Positions 35,010-45,619 of a stretch of DNA of 64,000 nucleotides are shown piece by piece. The stretch is from Apricaphanius iberus. Lineage: Eukaryota > Chordata > Actinopteri > Cyprinodontiformes > Aphaniidae. The position numbers and the translations under genes were made by a program. The DNA lies in the NCBI GenBank assembly GCA_028564705.1, contig JAPXFQ010002676.1, positions 496,001 to 560,000 on the forward strand. The letters are read 5' to 3'. Numbering within the stretch: position 1 is the stretch's first letter; each line of letters starts with the position of its first letter. The notes below the pieces were generated by a model. It saw only the letters and a list, made by a program, of their open reading frames with translations. It was not told where the DNA came from and ran no database searches.

Positions 35010-37423
35010 TTTATACGACTGGTTATTTGTTTATCAACATTCCAGATCGGTGCGTAACCTGGGTGCAGAAAGAAATTTTAGCCCTTTAAAACTCTGGTTC
35101 CAATAAGGAGACTAATTCAAACCCATCTACTTCCTGTCCATGGATCTTCTACTATCAAAAAATATCAATGACAGTCAATGGAGTGACAAAAGTTGTTTTC
35201 TGATCCACGTGACATGGATTTGATATATAATGTCCATGAATTTTAAAAAACATTTTCATGCAGAGAAAAAGCTATTTTTCAACAGGCAGCCAAAGTTTCT
35301 TTAGGTTTTGTGTGAAAACATGTAGTGGACTACAACTGCTTGTCTCAAACAATTTACATCACCAAACCACACAAGGAGAAGAAGAAAAATGCCTGTAAGT
35401 TTTAAGAGAGCTTTGCATCCCTCTTTCAGGACAAAGGAAAAAGCATTAAATGTGAAGAAAACCATTAAACTTTGGCCATGTGAAAAGTCGCTGACATGCG
35501 GAGGGAAAAATAGTCAGTCCAGTGAGAGCGGGAAGGCACTACAGGGTCTCATTCAGGGGCAGGGCTTTAGGGGGGCTAGGAGGGCAGCACGCCCCCAGCC
35601 TTGGCATCAGAGGAGCCAGACTAGGAGATGGGATGTGGAGTATGTGCACAATTTGTAACAATGCCTATTATGCAGATTTATACAGCGGTTATATAGGTTG
35701 GTCTAGTCAGGGCAAGACAGTTCGCCCATTGCCTGTGGCGCCATTGTTCGGTAGCCTCCCTGCATTTCGTTGCCTTGTATACTTGTGTAATGACAATAAA
35801 GTTGAATTCATTATTATTACTATTAAAATGTTATGTCGCATGACTGGCTTTATTTTCACTCTAACGTACATTTTTATAACAAAAAAAATTACAAGTGAAT
35901 TGCCAATATCTTCTCCACTTGCATTTTGAGTCAAATTTGTCACCAGCCTTCCACAAACATCATCATCAGTCACCTGTCAACTGATAGCTAACCAGGTGGA
36001 GCATTGTTTCAGAATAAGTTCACAAGTAGAACCTTCGTATAAGGATAAAAGTGGATCAGCAAAACGAAAATAAAAGGAAAAAGGAAGCCAGGAAATGCCA
36101 AGTTGCTGGACACATTATTTTTTGGGGGGAGTAAACTCGCGTTTTTTGTTCGCAGCGATTCAGGCTCGCTAAAACTACCAGGACAGGCAAGGAGCCAGGT
36201 TATTTACAGATAGCAATTTTAACAATCACTATAACACACTGTGTGAGTTATTTGTAAATTTTTGGTGGTTCTAAATTGTATTATAGCCCAGCCGCCTAGC
36301 TTATATTCCCCTCTTTATCTCTCTGCGGTATAGCGGTGATGTCAGGGACTCAGCAGTTGCTAGCTGCTCCAGCGTAAAGCCAGGGTGTTTTCACATGGAA
36401 CTCGAGTCCGTATTCGGGTACCATATTTCCTCAAAATCCACTGATTTCGTACCATGTGAACACAGCCTGGACTCTGCCAGGATACAGTTGGAGGTAGTAT
36501 CGGAGTCCAGGTATGAGTGGACATGGATCATGAACATAAGCCGTACTCTGGCCGTACCTAAAACAATAGATATGCTCCACACGGAAGTGATGACACTGCC
36601 GAATAAAGTTACCGAATCACCACACGACCATAAAGAGATTGATAACGCTGTTCAAGCATCCCACAGCAACACATCAGGTTACAAAACTGCAGGTTTACTA
36701 CAACACTCACCCTGTAGATGGCTTCAGACAGCAGTTCCCCTTTAGACCAATGTGTTTACATTCTAGGCTGTCGCTTGTTTTATGATGTCGGTACTTCTCA
36801 CTTCCTTGTTTGTACGATAGCTACAGAGGTATTTGTACACTTGCTGTTTCCATGTAAAATACTGGACTCCAGTACAGAGTGAGACCCGCACCATGTGAAC
36901 AAAAAAAATTAGCATTCTTCTCTGGCCGTTTACTGGCGGGGACACATGTAAAAAAACAACTTGAACAACAGAAAAGCTGCCATTCAGTTTTGCCAAGTTT
37001 ATATCACTTCAATTTATTAAAATTAATGACATTTAAATACCACTGAATATGTCATTATTATCATTTTAAAGATCAACGGGTAAAAATAGATTATGACTAG
37101 ATTTCTTTGACCCCATCAGGCCTCTGGCAACAGCTTACCTGATATGAAGTTATAACAGTTATTTCTACCTTTCCTACCTCCTGTTCTGCTTCTGTGATTT
37201 TCTGAATTTGTTTGTGTATCTGGATGATGATGTGGTGGCTGTAACCCTATTTGTTTAACACAGTGATATAACATTTTTAATTATAAAAGCTATTCCTGTG
37301 TTTAGAATAATAAACACTGACAATTTAAAATTATTTATTTATTCATCTTATCATGTTTGTCTTATCATTGCAATAAAAGAAATAAAGGGACATAAATAAC
37401 CTTTTTTTTGTCTGCATTTAAAG
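35010..37423 (+). other. Rest of the lectin-like gene's last intron
   Basis: No exon recognised. Around 36385-36910 the words catggaactcgagtcc, accatgtgaacac, ggagtccagg and gactccagtac recur in both orientations, suggesting a decayed palindromic (hAT-like) element without clear ends. Confidence 0.35.
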
Positions 37424-37791
37424 GTTTGATGTTCGACAGCCAAAAACAATCTTGGATTAAAGCCTTTCAACACTGCCGGAATTTGAATTCCTCCCTAGTT
37501 CAAATTAATAACCAAACCGTGCAGGATGCAGTGAACAATCTCCTCATAGTGAAAACAGGCTTGGAGGAAGGTGTCTGGGTCGGCTTAGAAAGGTCCATCT
37601 TTGGCATCAATACAGAATGGATGTGGACATCAGAGATTAGATCTAAATACCCTGAATGGAACAGCAGCTTTGTTGACCCCTTGAACAACCATTGTGGTAA
37701 AATTATATTTGTTGCGGGGGAAGTCAAACTGGTGGATGAAAACTGTCATCACAGTTTGCCTTTCATCTGCAAAGGTAAATTGGTTTCGTAA
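37424..37791 (+). CDS. C-type lectin-like domain, terminal exon
   Basis: One exon encodes a nearly complete CTLD, beginning GLMFDSQKQSW. The four canonical cysteines are visible (HCRN, NHCGK, ENC, FICK), as are WVGL and EWMW in the hydrophobic core. The calcium/sugar motifs EPN or QPD and WND are absent (PLNNHC and KLVDENC stand in their places), so calcium-dependent sugar binding is unlikely. The acceptor tttaaag precedes position 37424. Translation ends at TAA 37789-37791; alternatively a donor at aaag|gtaaat could splice to an acceptor near 37978, giving only a few more residues. Confidence 0.8.
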
Positions 37792-38718
37792 TTCAGGTGA
37801 ATCTGGCTTGTGATCTTTGTAATTTTTGTCAATAGCTATGTTTTAATTTTAGATTTGACAAAAATTATTTCGACAGGTTATGCACAATGATGAGTGAGAT
37901 TTAATATTCAAACCTGATATTTTTTAAAAGCAGTGAAATATGTATCCTATATTTACACATTGTTTCTCATCTCAGGTCCAATGTAAACACTCTAAAAACC
38001 TCCAGAAACTACTCTGAAGATTAATTCCTTGAGAGATGGATATTTGCTCACTTCATTTGCCTTGGATTATACTTCTTTCCAGTTATTACTTATGAGACAT
38101 GTACTTTGTTTCTGGATAACTGTTCTGCATTTATATAGATTAATAAGTATGATTTATAGCTGTTTGTTATTATTATTTATCTATACATTTTTAAGGTAAT
38201 TTCGTTTGATTATTTTACTTATGTTTTGATTTATGTGAATAATTTCAATATACGTGTTTCTCATCTTGTTGCTTAACCTTAAAAAGAGTAAAATGTTGTA
38301 ACTGATAAGAGTATAGTTAATGTAGTTTGCATAAAAAGTATTTTCCTATAAGAAATTCAAGAATAATTAAAAAGATCCAAAAGAATGATGTGTACATTCT
38401 GCACATGTGCACCAGTAAGGGCAAAGTTCTACAGTCAGATCAATTAAAGATAAAGTCGCTCAGACTTGGAGGACGCATTAGGGGGTCCTGTTTCATTCTA
38501 CTCTGTGAGATCACTTAGGATTATGAGCAATTTGTGAGTAATCATGTGGCTGGAATGGCAAAGGAAATCATGTTTGTATATTTATGTTGAATACTGTAAT
38601 AACGTCATCCGTTGGAATAAATCCAAATTTTTTGTGCTCATTTGTTTCTTATTTGTCATTAACCTGCTTCTAAATTTCGTTGTGGCTTTTGGTATTTTTG
38701 GCACTATGTTCTATATGA
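37792..38718. other. 3' flank of the lectin-like gene
   Basis: AT-rich, no recognised gene. No clear AATAAA close behind the stop codon could be assigned. Confidence 0.4.
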
Positions 38719-39070
38719 GGGCTGCACGGTGGCGCAGTGGTTAGCGCTGTTGCCTTGCAGCAAGAAGGTCGTGGGTTCGTATCCCGGCCCAGGGTCTTTC
38801 TGCATGGAGTTTGCATGTTCTCCCAGTGTATGTGTGGGTTCTCTCCAGGTACTCCGGCTTCCTCCCACAGTCCAAAAACATGCATGATAGGTGAATTGAT
38901 CACTCTAAAATTGTCCCTAGTGTGAACAGTTGTCTGTCTCTCTGTGTTGGCCCTGCAACAGACTGGTGTCCTGTTCAGAGTGTACCCTGCCTAATGCCTG
39001 ATAATTGCTGGGATAGGCTCCAGCTGCCCTGTGACCCTGAATTGGATAAGCGGTTAAGAAGATGGATGGA
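38719..39070 (+). mobile_element. V-SINE (DANA/Mermaid-like), tRNA-derived
   Basis: Starts gggctgcacggtggcgcagtg with an A box (tggcgcagtggt) and B box (gggttcgtatccc). This is followed by the conserved central region (tggagtttgcatgttctccc, cttcctcccacagtccaaa) and ends in ggatggatgg. Flanked by perfect 12-bp duplications, tgttctatatga, at 38707-38718 and 39071-39082, so both ends are exact. Confidence 0.92.
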
Positions 39071-39289
39071 TGTTCTATATGATGTGTCATCTGTAGCAGT
39101 GAGACAGTCTGTCTGTCTATGATACAGAATACCTTTGTTAATGTATAATTTTCAATGCATCATGCAATATTAGATAAAACTTACCAAAAATCTTTAGATT
39201 TGTCTTTTTCTGTCCACACGTAGCCGGGTATCTCACAAAACAGAGATATTTTTCATCCACATGTAAACTGAGATTTTCTGCACCAAAAA

Positions 39290-39377
39290 TGAATATTGAC
39301 AAGAGCGTATGTGCTAGAAAAGCTCCTGGCCCAGATGAGTCTCTCCTACCACGCTCAGACAGTTTGCAAATGAGCTT
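39290..39377 (+). mobile_element. Rex1 LINE fragment, left part
   Basis: Encodes a short run with RKAPGPDESLLPR, which matches the KAAGPDG block just before the RT domain of Rex1/CR1-type LINEs. It continues at 40550 after an inserted element. Confidence 0.6.
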
Positions 39378-40549
39378 GGGTCTCATTTATAAAACTTTGC
39401 GTAGAATCCTCACTAAAACCGTACTTAAGCTCAGCAACGTTTTTTTACTTGGAGTACGCACAGCTGCACTCAGTGTCCTCTTTATAAATCAGACTCTTCA
39501 TAGAAATGTGCTCAGCTTTTTCTGCATCATATCCCACCTCCTACACACCCACTTTCTGCCATAAACGGTCAATGCAAAGTACTTAGTGAATATTCTGCAT
39601 CCACTCAAGACGGCTAATATGGGGCATTTCACTGGTAACCTTGGCAGCCGTGAAGCAGAGAAAGACACAGCTGCAGGCATACAGAGGCAGATCATTTTTT
39701 TTATTTCAATCAATCAATGTTGATTTATATAGAGCTTTACTCAGTCAAAGGCTTCACATAAAAAGACAAAAATATAGTTACAAAAAATACGTAAAAATAA
39801 AAACTTAAAAATAAAGAAAAAATAAAAGCAGCAGCCCAAGAGATGAAACAAATAAGAACATTAAATGTAGTTTCTACATAGGATATGATTATCTCTTGTA
39901 GCGACAGTAAGACTGGAATCAAAGTAAATAAAAACAAATAAAACTAAATCACAATAGAACATAATCAATTTAAGCACTCCTAGATATTTATAGCCTGGTG
40001 AAAAGGTGTCCTTAAAAATTACTTTTAAAAAGTATAATCAATGCAAAATATTGATTTGGGGTCATAAAAATACGTGGAACAGCTGCAGTTGACACAGCAT
40101 TAATGCAGCAGCATGCCTGGCATAAAAAAAAAGAATCTTCAATGAGTGCCAGCGCATCCATTGTGCAGAATTATGCTGGGATGCTGCAGCATATTTGTTC
40201 TTCACACATGCACCAATATGTGCAATTGCTATACAATCTGAAGACGTGCAACGTATTTTTAATCAAATTCTCATTTTTATTTTCAGTTCCTATAGACGGG
40301 CGGGGGAGAAGTTTGTGTTGTTTTCATTTGTGTGTGCAGTGCTCTACAAGTCTGAAAATGTGGCTTAAATTCACAATTTTGGTATCCGTCCTGCTGTGTT
40401 GTCAGTGCCCTACATGTCCAAAAAGTACATAAGCAAGCTCCTTAGTGTGCTTAAATTTTTTTCTGTAAATCCCAAACTTTGCGTACAAAGTTACTTACGT
40501 AGTTTTCAGTCCCCGTTTTGTGCGTAAGCAAGCTTTATGAATGAGACCC
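39378..40549. mobile_element. DNA transposon nested in Rex1 (Harbinger-like ends)
   Basis: The ends are GGGTCTCATTTATAAA at the left and TTTATGAATGAGACCC at the right, imperfect inverted repeats. Subterminal words gcgta / tgcgtaag are also mirrored. A LINE-tail-like segment (caatcaatgttgatttatatagag) lies inside at about 39707. No transposase remains. The family is a guess from the termini. Confidence 0.6.
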
Positions 40550-40965
40550 CCGCCTCCTGTGTTTTCTAGCATTTTCAACTCCTCACTGCAGGCATGTCAT
40601 GTCCCTGCCTTCTCCAAGACCTCCAGCATAGTTCCTCTACCCAAGAAGCAAAGGATCACTGGACGTAATGACTACGATTCTGTGCCTCTGACATCTGTGG
40701 TCATTAAGTCATTTGAGCACCTGGTTCTCTCCTATCTCAAGACCCTCGTGGTCCCCCTCCTGGAACCCCTGCAATTTGCCTACAGATCCAACATGTCTGT
40801 AAATGATGCCATCAACATAGCCCTACAGTTCATCCTGCAGCATCTGGACTCTCCAGGAACCTATGACAGGATCCTGTTAGTGAACTTCAGCTCTTCCTTA
40901 AACACCATCCTTCCAGACCTTCTCCAAGGCAAGCTCTCCCAGACGAACGTGCCTGATTCCAGCTG
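40550..40965 (+). mobile_element. Rex1 LINE fragment, right part (RT domain)
   Basis: An open frame encodes an RT segment with IVPLPKK, LTSVVIKSFEHLVLSYLK, LQFAYRSNMSVNDAI and LLVNFSSSLNTI, typical Rex1 blocks with substitutions (the usual VDFSSAFNT is NFSSSLNT). The first catalytic Asp is thus Asn. It breaks off after NVPDS. Fragment of a dead LINE. Confidence 0.8.
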
Positions 40966-41810
40966 CCATTTTTATTTACACTTGATAGGCTGCTGGGTTG
41001 CAATTCACCTTTCCTTTTCATCTGTTGCAGCTGGGTTTAGAAAAAGGTTATTTAAAAACAGATTTCATATTTTATTACATATTATTTTATTCATCAGTAG
41101 CAAAGGAGTCTCCTTTCTCTGTGGTTTCCAAGCCAACACTTGCAAAAAGGATACATTTATAAGTTATGTTTCATAATATTCCTTTGCTAAATATATACAC
41201 ATTAACACTAGAACTACCAGAGAGCAGCCATTTGGCTTTTCTACCTATAAAGCCCACAGGTAAGCCGAAAGGCTGGATGGCCCCCTGTGAACCTTCCTTT
41301 TGTTATGTAAACGGGGCAATCACTGGGACACCACAGGGGGGGGGATATGCAGAGCCGCTTCACTCAAAACACCTTGACATAAAATGGGGGAGGGGGAGAA
41401 TCAGGTAGGAGCAGGATTGCTAACTGACTGTCTGAGCAGAATATATGAGCTGAATCAAAATGTAATATATGTAGAAGGATGTAGACGTTATCAGAACCCT
41501 ACAACACTGGGCTTCCAACATTCCCACCAGACACATAAGAAAAGTAATAGAATAGAACCACATCAAATAAAGCACTCAAAATCTGGGGTTATCCCAACTG
41601 GGCCTTCATGATATTTACTAATAATAATAATAATAAAAAAGTATTATCAGGATACAGTGTTAGAGAGTGGAAGTGAGTGAGACTTAGAACTTCGGCTTAA
41701 AACTTTATTGATCCCTTTGGGGTGACTCCCTCAGGGAAATTTGAGTTTTCAAGCACACAGAGAAAACTAAACAGTATGTAACAATGAGTGAGGTGAGTAC
41801 ATTTCAATAA

Positions 41811-43306
41811 TCACTCACAATCCATGCACTGCCAAGCCGTCTCCTTTCTGCATTTGCCACATGTGTATTTGAAACAGCCTATACATCGCAGAGTGGCATG
41901 ATTGCTTTTACACTGATTTTTAACCTGACACATTGCTCTTTTCCCAGGGCTAGGTGTTGAAGGTTGTAGCCGAAGCAATTGTTCCCTTTGTGCCTGCTTT
42001 GCACCCACATGAGAATGAGCCAACTCTCTTGCAACATCCACCAGGAAGTCCACCCGTCTCTCCTGCCTCCCGGTGCATGCTTGATAGAGCACATGTGCAT
42101 TCAGTGCTGCCATATCAATCATGTTATAGAACACAGCGACTGGCCAGCGCCGTGTTCCTCTGCGGACAGTGTACTCCCGCACCATCTGGTCCATCACATC
42201 AACGCCGCACTTTGTGGTGTTATAAAGGGTGACAGTGTTTGGCTTCCGTTTGGTGGTATTCTCAGTCTGAATGACGCGGTGCATGCTGCTGAGAATGTAT
42301 ACTGTCTTCTTCCGTTTGGGCGCATACACCGTTAGCGTGGCACCAGTGGTTGAAAATACCTGAGTGGTGAATTCATCACGGTCCCTCTGTCTTGTTGATT
42401 GTGGAATTTCTCGCTGAATCCTGTTGACTGTGCCGAGGATGGTGGTTTTCCGGCTAAGCAGTCGTTGTGCCAGTGACAGCGATGTAAAGAAATTGTCCGT
42501 GGTAACATTTCTGCCCTTGTCCAGGAATGGTTCCATCAGCCTCATCACTACATTTTCGGACAGTCTCTCTCCACTGGAACGACTGGGGTCCTTGCCAAGA
42601 TATGGGAGGACATTGCAGATGTATTTAGATTTCAAGTCACAAGCCACCCAAAACTTGATCCCAAACTTGTCAGGTTTTGTTGAAATGTATTGCAGGAAAC
42701 AGCAGCGAGTCTTTGACGGGAAAAGCTGTTCATCAATGGTGATGTGTCGACCAGGGTTGTAGGATGTGATGCAGTTGGTGACAAACGAAACCCACACACC
42801 GGAAATTGCAGCAAACTTATCCGTCTTTGCTCGCTCACTGCGGGTGTCCTTGTCGTCAAAGCGTAGGTGTTGCATGATTTCTTGGAAGCGATTTCGGGAC
42901 ATAGTTGCCATGATCTGGGGGTTTCCCAGGTTTGCTGACCAGCAGTCATGCAGTGATGGACCCTTGGTCAGCCCCCGCAAGATAACAATAGCAATAAATG
43001 CCATTAGTTCAGGGAGGGCCATGAACCAGTCCACATGCTCCATTTGCCGTGCATGTTCAACAGTACAGTGTCGAATGGAACTTAGCATTTCCAGAGTGAT
43101 AAAACACAGGACGCTCTGAAGACGACTCAAGATGGACCTCCTGGCCTTAGCCGTTGGCTCTCCATCTGCGCCGTATGGAGATGGAGGGGTGAAATGGAGA
43201 CTTTTCCCCACCTGTTCTTCACACCACACTGTGCCATCTTTCGCCGTCTCTGTCTGGTCAGTCCCCACCCGAGCTCTCTTTTTTGGCTGAGGAGCAGTCT
43301 CCTCAT
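41811..43306 (-). CDS. piggyBac-type transposase (DDD), main exon
   Basis: Main exon of a PGBD4-like transposase, uninterrupted from the acceptor (cccattgcag) at 43306 to the stop, about 498 codons. Catalytic aspartates are seen in HITIDEQLF, NVTTDNFFTSL and CGVDVMDQM, the expected order and spacing for cut-and-paste at TTAA. The C-terminal tail has the cysteine-rich zinc-binding signature (CKSNHATLRC, CFKYTCGKC, WQCMDC). Upstream, 43587 down to about 43645 is open (acidic, ending PDSDSELSS) with donor gtaaga and matching phase, so the N-terminus is on at least one more exon; I could not find the ATG. Confidence 0.88.
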
Positions 43307-43586
43307 CTGCAATGGGAACAAATTCAAATTATGAATTAATAATAATAATAATAATAATAATCATTCCAGTACATCTCAAATAGGGTGGCTAATGTGCTAA
43401 GGTGCAAGGACCTCAGGATAAGAACCAAAAGAAACAAACGGAGGCCTGCACTCAGAAACAAAATGGAGGCTGTCTGATGAAAGAAGCCCCAAAACTCTAT
43501 TCACATGGTGATATGTGCACCACTATTTCCACCTTCCTGCCTGAAATGAAATATAAAATAACAAATAATATGAAATTGAATCTTAC

Positions 43587-43645
43587 CTGAAGACAGCTCA
43601 GAGTCCGAATCCGGCTGAATGTTTATCTCTTCAATGTACAAATTC
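43587..43645 (-). CDS. Probable upstream exon of the piggyBac transposase
   Basis: The frame ending QPDSDSELSS is followed by donor gtaaga at 43586. The single leftover G plus AT at 43306-43305 forms an Asp codon that keeps the main exon in frame. The acidic serine-rich stretch is usual for piggyBac N-termini. The 5' limit is uncertain and no in-frame ATG is seen. Confidence 0.5.
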
Positions 43646-44142
43646 TTAAATATAACAAATCAAATGTGTTTCGGGTGTATCTCAGTTTGAAAAAAATGTT
43701 ACATAAAATAAATCTTGTACAGATATCAACTTGATGAGCAATTCTGTAAATGACTAGTGGGGCTACCACAGATTTTGAGTGCGTTATTTGATGTGGTTCT
43801 TTCTATTACTTTTCTTATGTGTCTGGTGGGGATGTTGGAAGCCCAGTGTTGTAGGGTTCTGATAACGTCTACATCCTTCTACATATATTACATTTTGATT
43901 CAGCTCATATGTTCTGCTCAGACAGTCAGTTAGCAATCCTGCTCCTACCTGATTGTCCCCCTCCCCCATTTTATGTCAAGGTGTTTTGAGTGAAGTGGCT
44001 CTGCATATCCCCCCTCCTGTGGTGTCCCAGTGATTGCCCCGTTTACATAACAAAAGGAGGGTTCACAGGGGGCCATCCAGCCTTTCGGCTTACCTGTGGG
44101 CTTTATAGGTAGAGCAAAAAATCCTGGGTCTTCTAGTGTTAA

Positions 44143-45619
44143 TGTTGTTTTCAAGGATGTGGGATTTCAACACAGCACCCTGTTTTCTTGACAATGTAAT
44201 AATTCTCAAACTTTTTGAAGAGACACATGACAAACTGCCGACATGAAACATAACTGAAAATAATTTAATAAATGGTTATTTATGATAAAAACGTAAGCAA
44301 GTGAATTACATTAAGACATCTTTTAATTTTAGAAACAACCAGTATTTGAAAATTTGTTGACCAGTGGTATTTCTGGAGTGTTGAAATAGGGAAATGGGCA
44401 AACCAAAAGCCTTGACCTCAAAACTATGAACAAAACTCTACTACTCTAATTTTGTGAACCTTTCTAACCCTACCTCTTATTAAAATATATTGAATGATGG
44501 CCGTTTAGAAATGAAAAATTTCTAAAGCAAAATTAGTTTTTTCTCTTTATTTCTAAGGAGATCTGATGTAAAAACGACATGGAGCTGTGGAAGCGCAACT
44601 GATTATCTAACTGTTCATTTTCAATTCACTTCATTGTATTCATATAGCACCAATTCACATCAGACGTCATCTCAAGGCACTTAACAAGAAAAGTGATTTC
44701 AATACAATTATACAAACATTCATATCAGTTAAAAAGTTTTCTATTTAAGGAATCCCAGCAGATTGCCTTAGATCACTGACTGGAAGAAGTGGCTGTTTTT
44801 GAGAGCAAGTTTTGGATGAAACTTAGGGTTCTGGATTACATTGTTATGCAATGTTTTTGATTTTAGGTTTGGTGGTGTTATTTTTTAAGAGTAACCTAGG
44901 TGAGCTCACCAGGTACATTTGAACATAAATAAATAGTTTATATATATATATTTACTGACACAAAGCGGAACCAAATTCATAAACTTACATGAATGAACGC
45001 AGACACCTGCTGCAATGACTTTACAGGACATTTATCTGAAACACACACACAGCATACATATGACTAAACCTTAATATGTCAGCATTTACACAGTTTTACT
45101 ACAGCAGGCTAGCATTAGCTTACCATACAAGTGGTCTAGCTGGTCTCCCCCTTTACTTTATGCTGCTTTATGGTGTCCAGTCTCATGCAATTCTCCAAAA
45201 CATTTCTCCTTTTCATGGTGTGTTGGTTTCGGAGTCTGACAAAAGCCGCAGACTAAGCAGTATGTTAAACATCTCCGTTGTGTCCTCCATTGTTAAATGT
45301 GTCGCGGGTTACGTTACGTCAGTCGTTGCTACAAGAGAACAAAAAAAAGGGATTGAAAAGCTAAGCGGGAGCATTAGGCAGAAATGAAAAGGACATGAGA
45401 AATGCAGAAAACTTAAAGTATATACCTAAAACAGGTAATTTCTTCACTCCTGTTCATAATGCAGATATTTCTGTTAAGTCAGCTTCAACGACGAGGACAA
45501 CTCAGCTAGCCAGGACTTTTCTATATCGCCAGCTTAGGTTTACTGCGCGGAGAGCGAAGAGCCAGAAGCAATGTCAAGCAGCAAACCAGAGGCCACGAGT
45601 CTGATCATTGAGGGTAGCG
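44143..45619. other. Non-coding; LINE-tail fragment at ~44640-44720
   Basis: Mostly AT-rich. Positions about 44636-44720 (cattgtattcatatagcacc ... caaggcactt) match the 3' tail typical of fish L2-type LINEs. The plus-strand frame at 45076-45387 has no recognisable domain. On the minus strand 45294-45214 a short frame starts MEDTTEMFNILLS, possibly a transposon first exon. Confidence 0.4.

Larger units (their letters stand above)
30451..37791 (+). pseudogene. Secreted C-type-lectin-like gene, exon 5 split by a solo LTR
   Basis: Proposed exons: 30451-30484 (signal peptide MARLIHLSLLL), 31207-31326, 31422-31622 (five cysteines, unknown domain), 31851-31905, 32278-32328 plus 32666-32706, and 37424-37791 (CTLD). 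Phases agree throughout, and the total is 289 codons plus stop if the insertion at 32329-32665 (LTR plus one target duplicate) is left out. With it, the frame meets a stop at 32396. Donors are GT except exon 5, which uses gcaagt (GC-AG type), and exon 3's gtttgt is weak. An alternative exon at 30881-30959 is open but out of phase. The promoter and poly(A) site are unseen. The exon model is by eye; the CTLD exon is solid, the rest moderate. Confidence 0.55.
41206..44138 (-). mobile_element. piggyBac transposon, apparently full length
   Basis: Exact TTAA at 41202-41205 and 44139-44142. The ends are cactagaa at both termini, followed by long inverted repeats: 41206-41600 mirrors about 43745-44138 with few differences apart from a terminal patch. 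A transposase gene lies between on the minus strand. Size 2933 bp. The (ATA)n runs at 41613-41637 and 43339-43362 flank the coding part. The similarity of the two arms and the open transposase point to a young insertion. Confidence 0.92.

Noticed and set aside
36385..36910. Complete hAT element
   Set aside because: Inverted words recur, but no matching termini or target duplication could be aligned by eye.
38719..38800. tRNA gene with A and B boxes
   Set aside because: It is the head of the V-SINE; the cloverleaf is incomplete and it has SINE-type target duplications.
41954..43119. Plus-strand ORFs of 92-118 codons
   Set aside because: Antisense shadows of the piggyBac transposase exon.
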